A DNA stretch of 64,000 nt, taken from NCBI GenBank assembly GCA_964036045.1, contig OZ038380.1, forward strand, positions 124,788,899 through 124,852,898, written 5' to 3'. This document shows positions 21,401 through 32,302 of this stretch, one piece after another (the stretch's first letter is position 1; every line of letters begins with the position of its first letter). Under the pieces are notes generated by a model. It ran no database searches, was not told the DNA's origin, and saw only the letters and a program-made list of their open reading frames with translations. Source of the stretch: Eutreptiella sp. 'Long Island Sound 2002'. Lineage: Eukaryota; Euglenozoa; Euglenophyceae; Eutreptiales; Eutreptiaceae. A program made the translations under genes and the position numbers.

Positions 21401-23662
21401 CCCCTCCGTGAATTATTTACCCCTCTCCGTGAATTTTTTCACCCCTCCGTGAATTATTTATGCCTCTCCGTGAATTATTTCACCCCTCCGTGAATTATTT
21501 ATGCTTCTCCGTGAATTAATTCACCCCTCCGTGAATTATTTATGCCTCTCCGTGAATTATTTGACCCCTCCGTGAATTATTTACCCCCCTCCGTGAATCA
21601 TTTGACCCCTGCGTGAATTATTTATGCCTCTCCGTGAATTATTTGACCCCTCCGTGAATTATTTACCCCTCTCCGTGAATTATTTGACCCCTCCGTGAAT
21701 TATTTATGCCTCTCCGTGAATTATTTCACCCCCCCGTGAATTATTTATGCCTCTCCGTGAATTATTTCACCCCTCCGTGAATTATTTATGCCTCTCCGTG
21801 AATTATTTCACCCCCCCGTGAATTATTTATGCCTCTCCGTGAATTATTTGACCCCTCCGTGAATTTTTTACCCCTCTCCGTGAATTATTTGACCCCTCCG
21901 TGAATTATTTACCCCTCTCCGTGAATTATTTCACCCCTCCGTGAATTATTTATGCCTCTCCGTGAATTATTTGACCCCTCCGTGAATTATTTACCCCCCT
22001 CCGTGAATTATTTCACCCCTCCGTGAATTATTTACCCCTCTCCGTGAATTATTTCACCCCTCCGTGAATTATTTATGCCTCTCCGTGAATTATTTGACCC
22101 CTCCGTGAATTATTTACCCCTCTCCGTGAATTATTTCACCCCTCCGTGAATTATTTATGCGTCTCCGTGAATTATTTCACCCCTCCGTGAATTATTTATG
22201 CCTCTCCGTGAATTATTTGACCCCTCCGTGAATTATTTACCCCCCTCCGTGAATTATTTCACCCCTCGGTGAATTATTTATGCATCTCCGTGAATTATTT
22301 CACCCCTCCGTGAATTATTTATGCCTCTCCGTGAATTATTTGACCCCTCCGTGAATTATTTACCCCTCTCGGTGAATTATTTCACCCCTCCGTGAATTAT
22401 TTATGCCTCTCCGTGAATTATTTGACCCCTCCGTGAATTATTTACCCCCCTCCGTGAATTATTTCACCCCTCGGTGAATTTTTTACCCCTCTCCGTGAAT
22501 TATTTGACCCCTCCGTGAATTATTTACCCCTCTCCGTGAATTATTTCACCCCTCCGTGAATTATTTATGCCTCTCCGTGAATTATTTGACCCCTCCGTGA
22601 ATTATTTACCCCCCTCCGTGAATTATTTCACCCCTCCGTGAATTATTTACCCCTCTCCGTGAATTTTTTCACCCCTCCGTGAATTATTTATGCCTCTCCG
22701 TGAATTATTTGACCCCTCCGTGAATTTTTTACCCCTCTCCGTGAATCATTTATGCCTCTCCGTGAAGTATTTCACCCCTCCGTGAATTTTTTATGCCCCT
22801 CCGTGAATTATTTCACCCCTCCGTGAATCATTTATGCCTCTCCGTGAATTATTTGACCCCTCCGTGAATTATTTACCCCTCTCCGCGAATTATTTCACCC
22901 CTCCGTGAATTATTTATGCCTCTCCGTGAATTATTTCACCCCTCCGTGAATTATTTATGCCTCTCCGTGAATTATTTCACCCCTCCGTGAATTATTTATG
23001 CCTCTCCGTGAATTATTTGACCCCTCCGTGAATTATTTACCCCTGTCCGTGAATTATTTACGCCCTCCGTGAATTATTTATGCCTCTCCGTGAATTATTT
23101 GACCCCTCCGTAAATTATTTATGCCTCTCCGTGAATTATTTCACCCCTCCGTGAATTATTAATGCCTCTCCGTGAATTATTTCACCCCTCTGTGAATTAT
23201 TTACCCCTCTCGGTGAATTATCTCACCCCTCCGTGAATTATTTACCCCCCGCCGTGGATTATTTGACCCCTCCGTGAATTATTTATGCCTCTCCGTGAAT
23301 TATTTGACCCCTCCGTGAATTATTTACCCCTCTCCGTGAATTATTTCACCCCTCCGTGAATTATTTATGCCTCTCCGTGAATTATTTGACCCCTCCGTGA
23401 ATTATTTACCCCCCTCCGTGAATTATTTGACCCCTCCGTGAATTATTTATGCCTCTCCGTGAATTATTTGACCCCTCCGTGAATTATTTACCCCTCTCCG
23501 TGAATTATTTGACTCCTCCGTGAATTATTTATGCCTCTCCGTGAATTATTTCACCCCTCCGTGAATTATTTATGCCCCTCCGTGAATGATTTCACCCCTC
23601 CGTGAATTATTTACCCCTCTCCGTGAATCATTTGAGGCATCCGTGAAATATTTCACCCCTCT
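18472..23662 (+). repeat. Satellite array 2 (~5.2 kb)
   Basis: About 250 tandem units of TCCGTGAATTATTT followed by 6-7 variable bases (CACCCC, GACCCC, ACCCCTC, ATGCCTC or ACCCCCC). Short (20-bp) and long (21-bp) units alternate, giving a 41-bp dimer. It is very homogeneous, with diagnostic variants (for example TTCTCCGTGAATTAATTC at ~21505) that recur in array 3. It runs directly into the leader of element copy B. No gene in this stretch. Confidence 0.98.
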
Positions 23663-23667
23663 TCGTG

Positions 23668-24281
23668 CAGACTTTGTTACGACCTTTCTGCCACCAACTT
23701 CACCAGTCAGGTGAAGAAGTTGTCTGTGGTCTTGACCATAGCGTCTACGACCCTGTGCTAGCCTCTGAGCTGGAGGAGTTGCCCCTCGGGCTCTGGCTGC
23801 AGCGCCTCAACCAGGGGCATCCCGCATCCCCCAACCCACCTAGTGCTTGCCCTTGAGGCACAGAAGTTGGCCCTTTGTCCCCGGCCACAGCGCCGCGACC
23901 ACGGTCATTAGCCGTCCCCCCACCCACACACTGCAGGCCACCGAGCCGCAGGAGTTGGCCATTGGTGCTTGGCCGCCGCGCCTCGACCTCGGTCGTCGTC
24001 CATACCCCACCACAACCACTGCAGGCCGCCGAGCCGCAGGAGTTCGCCCTTGGTCCTTGGCCGCCGCGCCTCGACCTCGGTCGTCGTCCATACCCCACCA
24101 CAGCCACTGCAGGCCGCCGAGCCGCAGGAGTTCGCCCTTGGTCCTTGGCTGCCGCGCCTCGACCTCGGTCGTCGTCCATCCCTCACCCCTCCCCAGCTAC
24201 TGCTAGCCCTTGAGGCGCAGAAGTCTGCCCTTGGTCCCCGGCCGTTGCGCCTCGACCAGGGTCTACGTTCATACCACGCGG
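23668..24281 (+). repeat. Copy B leader with ~87-bp tandem repeats
   Basis: Leader (23668-23760) related to the repeats at 13015 and 14098, then degenerate and near-perfect 87-bp units up to about 24270, each containing GCCGAGCCGCAGGAGTT and CGCGCCTCGACC. All three plus frames are open through parts of it because 87 is a multiple of 3. The plausible coding frame gives units of the form LExQExALGPxPxRLDxGxR and continues into the conserved ORF0 tail. Confidence 0.8.
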
Positions 24282-25685
24282 TGGCATCAAGTGGGCCCGC
24301 GCAGGAACCCAAGGAGGAATCGGCCTACCACTTCGAGTATCGGGGTCCGGGACCAGATTGTCCTCCTGAGTTGTGGTCACCAACAAGTGCCCATCGAACT
24401 GCACCTTGTGGACCACGCAAGAGGCCACAACCTTTAACCGTGCTAAGGCAACCTCCTACAAATGGCCCAGCATCCTCAATGGCCCCCATGGGACACCATG
24501 GAAGCTGCCCAGATGAAAATGGGATTCCGTCTAGCCCTCGGCGAGGCAGGGTGGCATGCCCCACCAAAACATGAGGCCATCTATTACAGGAAGTTGGCAA
24601 TGTACATGGGGACATGTTCCCTTGATGTCCTCCATACCCATGGACTTGCAGCACTGTGCCGCCTGATGTACAGCCAAGAGGGCAGTCCAAAGTGCACGCG
24701 GGAGGATGGAGGTGTTGTTGTGGAGTACCAGAAGGTAGCCTCAGGCCTCTGGGACCGGATAAAAAAGTATGAGGAAGGCTGTGGGAAAGTGGGGAGTCGA
24801 CGAGGGGCCATTGGTGGACACCCCATGAGCGTTAGCAAAGTTGCTTGGCTAGAGGCATGGAATGACATTGTGTATGCCTTGCCACTTGTGGACTCATGGC
24901 CTTTCTGGAGAGGGGAGACCAAGTACCCCACACCCACTGTGGAGAGGATGTATGTGGAGAAAGTACGGAGAGTACCCTTGGGCAGGATGCAGTACTTTTG
25001 GCCACAGGCAGCAAGTGCAGCACGGCCATTCACAAGTGATTTGGTGGCATCTGCGAGCCGCCGGAACTCACTGTTGCCGGCGAACGGGGAGGGATCGAAA
25101 GCACAGGGGACCCCAGGATCCGGGGGTGGTCGACAAAGAGTGTCAGCGCCAGTCGGTGGCACAGGTCCCCCTGGCCAGGGGACCCCTGGATCCGGGGGTA
25201 GTCGACGGAGCTCCCTGTTGCCCGAAAGCTCAACGTCCACTTGCAGTCCTGGACCTCAACCCTGCATCCCACCCAATCCAGCACCTATGACGGTGCGGCT
25301 GACGAGACAGCAACAGTTCGACCAAGCACTGATGACAACGTGCCATGGCATTGCCCGGTGTGTCCGCATTGCGATGCAAGGCTTGGGGGAGCAACGGCGG
25401 GAGCCCCTGTCAGAGGACAGCCTGGTGGCTGCCTATACGGTGGGACGCCACTTTGCAGAGTCCATGCGGATTCCCATGCAAGAGAGTAGCGATGTGATAC
25501 TGAGGTGCACCCCTTTCAGCCCCGAGGTACCCCGCAACCACTTGGGATACCTGCATGCTGGTGTCCGTGTGGTGAATGATGCATGGACAGATGATGCAGG
25601 GGAGGAGGCCATGGAGCTTCTATTGGAAGCCATGGCAGACGCTGGGGTGCAACCCCCCCCCCCCCCCAGGACCCCCGACACCTGA
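24282..25685 (+). CDS. Copy B ORF0 tail and ORF1, unknown function
   Basis: ORF1 is open from ATG 24462 to 25685 (407 codons). It contains a Trp-rich central segment (residues ~140-165, NDIVYALPLVDSWPFWRGET), a Ser/Gly/Pro linker and a C-terminal helical domain beginning TVRLTRQQQFDQAL and ending EAMELLLEAMADAG before a poly-C tract. The last ~10 codons are a frameshift artefact of the 15-C run at 25653-25667; 14 C would lead into the OTU frame. The ORF0 tail frame (23969-24574) is open through the ORF1 start here because the TGA present in copies A and C is TCA. Family not recognised; probably the N-terminal part of the element polyprotein. Confidence 0.6.
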
Positions 25686-27591
25686 CCAAGATCACCCCAG
25701 AGGCGATCCAAGCCAGTCCGACGTCCCAGCCTGTGCGCTGCGACTCGGATCCCAAGATGCATTTGTCGGTGTCCCTGATGACAACGGTACGCCCAACGAT
25801 GCATGTGCTATGCACCTGGAAGGGGGCACAAAGGAGGCCATAGGCACAGCTCGCACCCTTGGTGAAGCACAACAACCCCCCCCCCCCCCCACCCCCCCCT
25901 CCTCCACTCCTATGACTACTGACCAGGATCCCCGCAGAGGTGATCCAAGTGCGTCCAACGTCCCAGCCTGTGCGCTGCGATGTGGACCCCCAGGTGCACC
26001 CGAAGTTGCAGGCGGTGTGCATGCTGACAATGAGAACCAGGGCCGAGAGGTAATGGAGAACATAGGGCCAGCTGCTGCAGAAGAATGCCTCACCCCATAC
26101 CCCGGTTGCGGTGCTGAGTCACTCTCTGATCAGGGATCCCCTGTGCCCCTAGCACAACGCCCACCACAGGTTTCATTGAGTGGGCAAGATAGTGAAATGG
26201 CACCCCCAGATATGGATAGCAGTATGGAGACGGCATGCACTGTCGTGGCACCTAGTCAGTCCAGCACGGATGGCTCAGAGCCATGTAACAGCCCCCCCTC
26301 AGGCAAGAAAGCAATGCCTAGGGATCCCAACCCCATGCCTGCTGCAAAGCGTGTGCGGCTAGGGGCGGATGGGGCCGCAGCAATTGACTGTGACAATCCT
26401 AACCAGAAGGTTGAGGAGGATAAAATCAAGGCTCGTGCCAGTAGGGAGCTGCCTACCATCCGGCAACTGAAGTTACGGTTGGCACGTGATGAGTATGTCG
26501 CCGGTGCATGTTTTTTTTATGCAACTGCCCTCAGCCTCCATGCGCTCCGCAGTGAGACCCCCTTAACTGGAGTGGACCTCCGAGTCCAGGCAACCACAAT
26601 GTACAGGGAACGGTGTGGGATAGAGGTTAAGGAGAGTGCTCTAAGTGTTTGTAGGGCCTTGGAAGCGAATAATTGGGAAGGGAAGCCCTGTGGGGGAAGG
26701 CCCGACCATTTTCGACATCTCGCCCACCACATCGATGGGAAGGTTGTGTTGTTGCGTACAAACACACCCAAAATAATGGATTCAAGGTTTGGCCCGGACA
26801 CTGCTGTGACGTCTGCTGCAGTTTGGAGTCCGGGTATGGGAGAAGCCAAAGTGTACCGTACAATCCAGGAGATGGAGGAAGCTTGTGAACAAGCATGCGT
26901 GATCGTCGTTGGTGAGGCCGAACGTGATGGGCATCGGCCGGGAGGACATTACCGGGGCGCCAGCTACGACCGCTCGTTGCAGGTAGCACCTTTGTGTGTC
27001 TTGCATGGCATAATGGGGACACTGCTGTACACTAGAGAGACGTTAGGACAGTTCTCCTTGCGAAGGCTGCAGTTGGGTGTCGGTGGGAGCAAAGGACATG
27101 CAGTGAAAGGGGATTGTCGCCGGTCGCAGCTTGTGCAAGGGACACAGGAGCATGGCCCCCTTGTGATGATGGTGAACCGCATTGCAAGGAAGTTGGTACC
27201 AAAGTGGTTCACATGGACTACAATACAGCTGTCATGCAATGAGACGACACCTCCCCATCAACATCGTTTTGATAGTACCCCGTGGTCAGTAGTGTTCTCC
27301 ACGGGGCGGCACGTGGGTGGTGAGATCTGGGTGGAAGAGGGAGGCGTTGGCAGTGGTCCACATGGCAGACCAGGGAGAAGGCAGTGCCCAGATGGCATTA
27401 GCCGTCCGGGGCATAGGTACCGTGTCGATAGGCAACCTGTAGTGGTCCGCACTGGGGCATGGCATGCTACTTGCCCATGGAAGGGGGATAGGCGATTGGT
27501 GGTGCTTTACGGCCGTGGAGAGTGGCAGAGTTTGCCTGCTTCACACCGCAAGTTCTTGCAGCAACATGCCTTCCGCCTGCCTGCAGGTTAG
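25576..27591 (+). CDS. Copy B linker and OTU-like cysteine protease ORF
   Basis: Open frame of 671 codons; real coding probably starts after the poly-C at 25653. Two DQDPRR...VPACALR repeats and a Ser/Pro linker with a basic AAKRVRLGADG segment (possible nuclear signal) precede the protease-like domain. Nucleophile motif AGACFFYATALS and histidine motif GGHYRGASY fit an OTU fold. The terminal ~200 residues after the histidine are unassigned. Nearly identical to copy C. Stop TAG at 27589-27591 overlaps the conserved AG|GTTAGT donor-like site; the USP frame starts in +1 relation. Confidence 0.6.
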   Translation: MMHGQMMQGRRPWSFYWKPWQTLGCNPPPPPGPPTPDQDHPRGDPSQSDVPACALRLGSQDAFVGVPDDNGTPNDACAMHLEGGTKEAIGTARTLGEAQQPPPPPTPPSSTPMTTDQDPRRGDPSASNVPACALRCGPPGAPEVAGGVHADNENQGREVMENIGPAAAEECLTPYPGCGAESLSDQGSPVPLAQRPPQVSLSGQDSEMAPPDMDSSMETACTVVAPSQSSTDGSEPCNSPPSGKKAMPRDPNPMPAAKRVRLGADGAAAIDCDNPNQKVEEDKIKARASRELPTIRQLKLRLARDEYVAGACFFYATALSLHALRSETPLTGVDLRVQATTMYRERCGIEVKESALSVCRALEANNWEGKPCGGRPDHFRHLAHHIDGKVVLLRTNTPKIMDSRFGPDTAVTSAAVWSPGMGEAKVYRTIQEMEEACEQACVIVVGEAERDGHRPGGHYRGASYDRSLQVAPLCVLHGIMGTLLYTRETLGQFSLRRLQLGVGGSKGHAVKGDCRRSQLVQGTQEHGPLVMMVNRIARKLVPKWFTWTTIQLSCNETTPPHQHRFDSTPWSVVFSTGRHVGGEIWVEEGGVGSGPHGRPGRRQCPDGISRPGHRYRVDRQPVVVRTGAWHATCPWKGDRRLVVLYGRGEWQSLPASHRKFLQQHAFRLPAG

Positions 27592-27733
27592 TGGCGGTCC
27601 GCAAGGTGGAGCACGGCAACGGCCATGTGGCATGGCGAACCCCCCAAGTCACAATTGGTGTTGGCTTGGTACAACGTTGCAATGCCTCCTGTTAGCCTCT
27701 GGGGGACAGGAGGCCTTCCATGATGAGTGCCCA
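27464..27733 (+). pseudogene. Copy B USP domain, truncated after the Cys box
   Basis: Same frame relation as in copy C. The Cys box NWCWLGTTLQCLLLASGG is present, then homology stops after GATGAGTGCCCA and satellite follows immediately. The remaining ~1440 codons of the USP-hAT protein are missing. Confidence 0.85.
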
Positions 27734-30123
27734 TTTACCCCTCTCCGTGAATTATTTGACCCCCCGTGAATTCTTTACCCCTCTCCGTGAATTATTTACC
27801 CCCTCCGTGAATTATTTATGCCTCTCCGTGAATTATTTCACCCCTCCGTGAATTATTTACCCCTCTCCGTGAATTTTTTCACCCCTCCGTGAATTCTTTA
27901 CCCCTCTCCGTGAATTTTTTCACCCCTCCGTGAATTATTTATGCCTCTCCGTGAATTATTTCACCCCTCCGTGAATTATTTATGCTTCTCCGTGAATTAA
28001 TTCACCCCTCCGTGAATTATTTATGCCTCTCCGTGAATTATTTGACCCCTCCGTGAATTATTTACCCCCCTCCGTGAATCATTTGACCCCTGCGTGAATT
28101 ATTTATGCCTCTCCGTGAATTATTTGACCCCTCCGTGAATTATTTACCCCTCTCCGTGAATTATTTGACCCCTCCGTGAATTATTTATGCCTCTCCGTGA
28201 ATTATTTCACCCCCCCGTGAATTATTTATGCCTCTCCGTGAATTATTTGACCCCTCCGTGAATTTTTTACCCCTCTCCGTGAATTATTTGACCCCTCCGT
28301 GAATTATTTACCCCTCTCCGTGAATTATTTCACCCCTCCGTGAATTATTTATGCCTCTCCGTGAATTATTTGACCCCTCCGTGAATTATTTACCCCCCTC
28401 CGTGAATTATTTCACCCCTCCGTGAATTATTTACCCCTCTCCGTGAATTATTTCACCCCTCCGTGAATTATTTATGCCTCTCCGTGAATTATTTGACCCC
28501 TCCGTGAATTATTTACCCCTCTCCGTGAATTATTTCACCCCTCGGTGAATTATTTATGCATCTCCGTGAATTATTTCACCCCTCCGTGAATTATTTATGC
28601 CTCTCCGTGAATTATTTGACCCCTCCGTGAATTATTTACCCCTCTCGGTGAATTATTTCACCCCTCCGTGAATTATTTATGCCTCTCCGTGAATTATTTG
28701 ACCCCTCCGTGAATTATTTACCCCCCTCCGTGAATTATTTGACCCCTCCGTGAATTATTTATGCCTCTCCGTGAATTATTTGACCCCTCCGTGAATTTTT
28801 TACCCCTCTCCGTGAATCATTTATGCCTCTCCGTGAATTATTTCACCCCTCCGTGAATTTTTTATGCCCCTCCGTGAATTATTTCACCCCTCCGTGAATC
28901 ATTTATGCCTCTCCGTGAATTATTTGACCCCTCCGTGAATTATTTACCCCTCTCCGCGAATTATTTCACCCCTCCGTGAATTATTTATGCCTCTCCGTGA
29001 ATTATTTCACCCCTCCGTGAATTATTTATGCCTCTCCGTGAATTATTTCACCCCTCCGTGAATTATTTATGCCTCTCCGTGAATTATTTGACCCCTCCGT
29101 GAATTATTTACCCCTGTCCGTGAATTATTTACGCCCTCCGTGAATTATTTATGCCTCTCCGTGAATTATTTGACCCCTCCGTGAATTTTTTACCCCTCTC
29201 CGTGAATCATTTATGCCTCTCCGTGAATTATTTCACCCCTCCGTGAATTTTTTATGCCCCTCCGTGAATTATTTCACCCCTCCGTGAATCATTTATGCCT
29301 CTCCGTGAATTATTTGACCCCTCCGTGAATTATTTACCCCTCTCCGCGAATTATTTCACCCCTCCGTGAATTATTTATGCCTCTCCGTGAATTATTTCAC
29401 CCCTCCGTGAATTATTTATGCCTCTCCGTGAATTATTTCACCCCTCCGTGAATTATTTATGCCTCTCCGTGAATTATTTGACCCCTCCGTGAATTATTTA
29501 CCCCTGTCCGTGAATTAGTTACGCCCTCCGTGAATTATTTATGCCTCTCCGTGAATTATTTGACCCCTCCGTGAATTATTTATGCCTCTCCGTGAATTAT
29601 TTCACCCCTCCGTGAATTATTTATGCCTCTCCGTGAATTATTTGACCCCTCCGTGAATTATTTACCCCTCTCGGTGAATTATCTCACCCCTCCGTGAATT
29701 ATTTACCCCCCGCCGTGAATTATTTGACCCCTCCGTGAATTATTTATGCCTCTCCGTGAATTATTTGACCCCTCCGTGAATTATTTACCCCTCTCCGTGA
29801 ATTATTTCACCCCTCCGTGAATTATTCATGCCTCTCCGTGAATTATTTGACCCCTCCGTGAATTATTTACCCCCCTCCGTGAATTATTTGACCCCTCCGT
29901 GAATTATTTATGCCTCTCCGTGAATTATTTGACCCCTCCGTGAATTATTTACCCCTCTCCGTGAATTATTTGACCCCTCCGTGAATTATTTATGCCTCTC
30001 CGTGAATTATTTCACCCCTCCGTGAATTATTTATGCCCCTCCGTGAATGATTTCACCCCTTCGTGAATTATTTACCCCTCTCCGTGAATCATTTGAGGCA
30101 TCCGTGAAATATTTCACCCCTCT
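27733..30123 (+). repeat. Satellite array 3, with an internal 390-bp duplication
   Basis: Same units and phase as array 2. A 390-bp block (about 28745-29134) is repeated at 29135-29524, verified at three diagnostic places (TTTTTTACCCCTCTCC, CTCCGCGAATT, ACCCCTGTCCG), each exactly 390 bp apart. Array 2 has this block once (about 22700-23060). No gene in this stretch. Confidence 0.95.
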
Positions 30124-30128
30124 TCGTG

Positions 30129-30742
30129 CAGACTTTGTTACGACCTTTCTGCCACCAACTTCACCAGTCAGGTGAAGAAGTTGTCTGTGGTCTTGACCAT
30201 AGCGTCTACGACCCTGTGCTAGCCTCTGAGCTGGAGGAGTTGCCCCTCGGGCTCTGGCTGCAGCGCCTCAACCAGGGGCATCCCGCATCCCCCAACCCAC
30301 CTAGTGCTTGCCCTTGAGGCACAGAAGTTGGCCCTTTGTCCCTGGCCACAGCGCCGCGACCACGGTCATTAGCCGTCCCCCCACCCACACACTGCAGGCC
30401 ACCGAGCCGCAGGAGTTGGCCATTGGTGCTTGGCCGCCGCGCCTCGACCTCGGTCGTCGTCCATACCCCACCACAACCACTGCAGGCCGCCGAGCCGCAG
30501 GAGTTCGCCCTTGGTCCTTGGCCGCCGCGCCTCGACCTCGGTCGTCGTCCATACCCCACCACAACCACTGCAGGCCGCCGAGCCGCAGGAGTTCGCCCTT
30601 GGTCCTTGGCTGCCGCGCCTCGACCTCGGTCGTCGTCCATCCCTCACCCCTCCCCAGCTACTGCTAGCCCTTGAGGCGCAGAAGTCTGCCCTTGGTCCCC
30701 GGCCGTTGCGCCTCGACCAGGGTCTACGTTCATACCACGCGG
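30129..30742 (+). repeat. Copy C leader with ~87-bp tandem repeats
   Basis: Essentially identical to 23668-24281, with a few substitutions. As the only leader attached to a near-complete element, this is the best candidate for a 5' regulatory region, but I see no clear TATA box. Confidence 0.8.
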
Positions 30743-30939
30743 TGGCATCAAGTGGGCCCGCGCAGGAACCCAAGGAGGAATCGGCCTACCACTTCGAGTA
30801 TCGGGGTCCGGGACCAGATTGTCCTCCTGAGTTGTGGTCACCAACAAGTGCCCATCGAACTGCACCTTGTGGACCACGCAAGAGGCCACAACCTTTAACC
30901 GTGCTAAGGCAACCTCCTACAAATGGCCCAGCATCCTGA
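30430..30939 (+). CDS. ORF0: repeat-derived peptide with conserved tail, overlaps ORF1 start
   Basis: Open frame of 169 codons. The first ~100 come from the 87-bp repeats. The last ~65 (from about 30743, SGPAQEPKEESAYHFEYRG onward, with PDCPPELWSPTSAH) are conserved in copy A with mainly synonymous differences, which supports real translation. TGA at 30937-30939 lies 14 nt downstream of the ORF1 ATG (30923). A candidate 31-nt GT...CAG intron (30901-30931) would instead fuse ORF0 in frame to ORF1 at HPEWPPWDTM. Unknown function. Confidence 0.45.
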   Translation: MAAAPRPRSSSIPHHNHCRPPSRRSSPLVLGRRASTSVVVHTPPQPLQAAEPQEFALGPWLPRLDLGRRPSLTPPQLLLALEAQKSALGPRPLRLDQGLRSYHAVASSGPAQEPKEESAYHFEYRGPGPDCPPELWSPTSAHRTAPCGPRKRPQPLTVLRQPPTNGPAS

Positions 30940-32302
30940 ATGGCCCCCATGGGACACCATGGAAGCTGCCCAGATGAAAATGGGATTCCGTCTAGCCCTC
31001 GGCGAGGCAGGGTGGCATGCCCCACCAAAACATGAGGCCATCTATTACAGGAAGTTGGCAATGTACATGGGGACATGTTCCCTTGATGTCGTCCATACCC
31101 ATGGACTTGCAGCACTGTGCCGCCTGATGTACAGCCAAGAGGGCAGTCCAAAGTGCACGCGGGAGGATGGAGGTGTTGTTGTGGAGTACCAGAAGGTAGC
31201 CTCAGGCCTCTGGGACCGGATAAAAAAGTATGAGGAAGGCTGTGGGAAAGTGGGGAGTCGACGAGGGGCCATTGGTGGACACCCCATGAGCGTTAGCAAA
31301 GTTGCTTGGCTAGAGGCATGGAATGACATTGTGTATGCCTTGCCACTTGTGGACTCATGGCCTTTCTGGAGAGGGGAGACCAAGTACCCCACACCCACTG
31401 TGGAGAGGATGTATGTGGAGAAAGTACGGAGAGTACCCTTGGGCAGGATGCAGTAGTTTTGGCCACAGGCAGCAAGTGCAGCACGGCCATTCACAAGTGA
31501 TTTGGTGGCATCTGCGAGCCGCCGGAACTCACTATTGCCGGCGAACGGGGAGGGATCGAAAGCACAGGGGACCCCAGGATCCGGGGGTGGTCGACAAAGA
31601 GTGTCAGCGCCAGTCGGTGGCACAGGTCCCCCTGGCCAGGGGACCCCTGGATCCGGGGGTAGTCGACGGAGCTCCCTGTTGCCCGAAAGCTCAACGTCCA
31701 CTTGCAGTCCTGGACCTCAACCCTGCATCCCACCCAATCCAGCACCTATGACGGTGCGGCTGACGAGACAGCAACAGTTCGACCAAGCACTGATGACAAC
31801 GTGCCATGGCATTGCCCGGTGTGTCCGCATTGCGATGCAAGGCTTGGGGGAGCAACGGCGGGAGCCCCTGTCAGAGGACAGCCTGGTGGCTGCCTATACG
31901 GTGGGACGCCACTTTGCAGAGTCCATGCGGATTCCCATGCAAGAGAGTAGCGATGTGATACTGAGGTGCACCCCTTTCAGCCCCGAGGTACCCCGCAACC
32001 ACTTGGGATACCTGCATGCTGGTGTCCGTGTGGTGAATGATGCATGGACAGATGATGCAGGGGAGGAGGCCATGGAGCTTCTATTGGAAGCCATGGCAGA
32101 CGCTGGGGTGCAACCCCCCCCCCCCCAGGACCCCCGACACCTGACCAAGATCACCCCAGAGGCGATCCAAGCCAGTCCGACGTCCCAGCCTGTGCGCTGC
32201 GACTCGGATCCCAAGATGCATTTGTCGGTGTCCCTGATGACAACGGTACGCCCAACGATGCATGTGCTATGCACCTGGAAGGGGGCACAAAGGAGGCCAT
32301 AG
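30923..32302 (+). pseudogene. Copy C ORF1, unknown function, one nonsense codon
   Basis: Homolog of copy B ORF1. TAG at 31454-31456 (GRMQ*) replaces a TAC codon of copy B by one C-to-G change. The same frame reopens at 31457 and continues to 32302. A 13-C run at 32114-32126 (15 in copy B) again misses the 14 needed to enter the OTU frame, so the last ~60 codons are a frameshifted extension. Trp-rich core and helical C-terminal domain as in copy B. If the nonsense codon is real, this copy makes no full-length polyprotein from its own N-terminus. Confidence 0.7.

Larger units (their letters stand above)
21252..27732 (+). repeat. Unit 1 of a ~6.48-kb direct duplication (satellite + 5' half of element)
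   Basis: From 27733 the sequence restarts as at 21252, including the diagnostic variants GACCCCCCGTGAA, ATGCTTCTCC..AATTAATTC and GACCCCTGCGTG. Unit 2 is 27733 to about 34189. Over the ~4-kb element part I spotted at least eight substitutions plus two poly-C length changes, so the duplication is recent, or it could be an assembly artefact. Confidence 0.9.

Noticed and set aside
18472-23662. Regular direct repeats suggesting a CRISPR array
   Set aside because: Repeat and variable part are both tiny, there are no unique spacers and no cas genes; it is a eukaryotic satellite.
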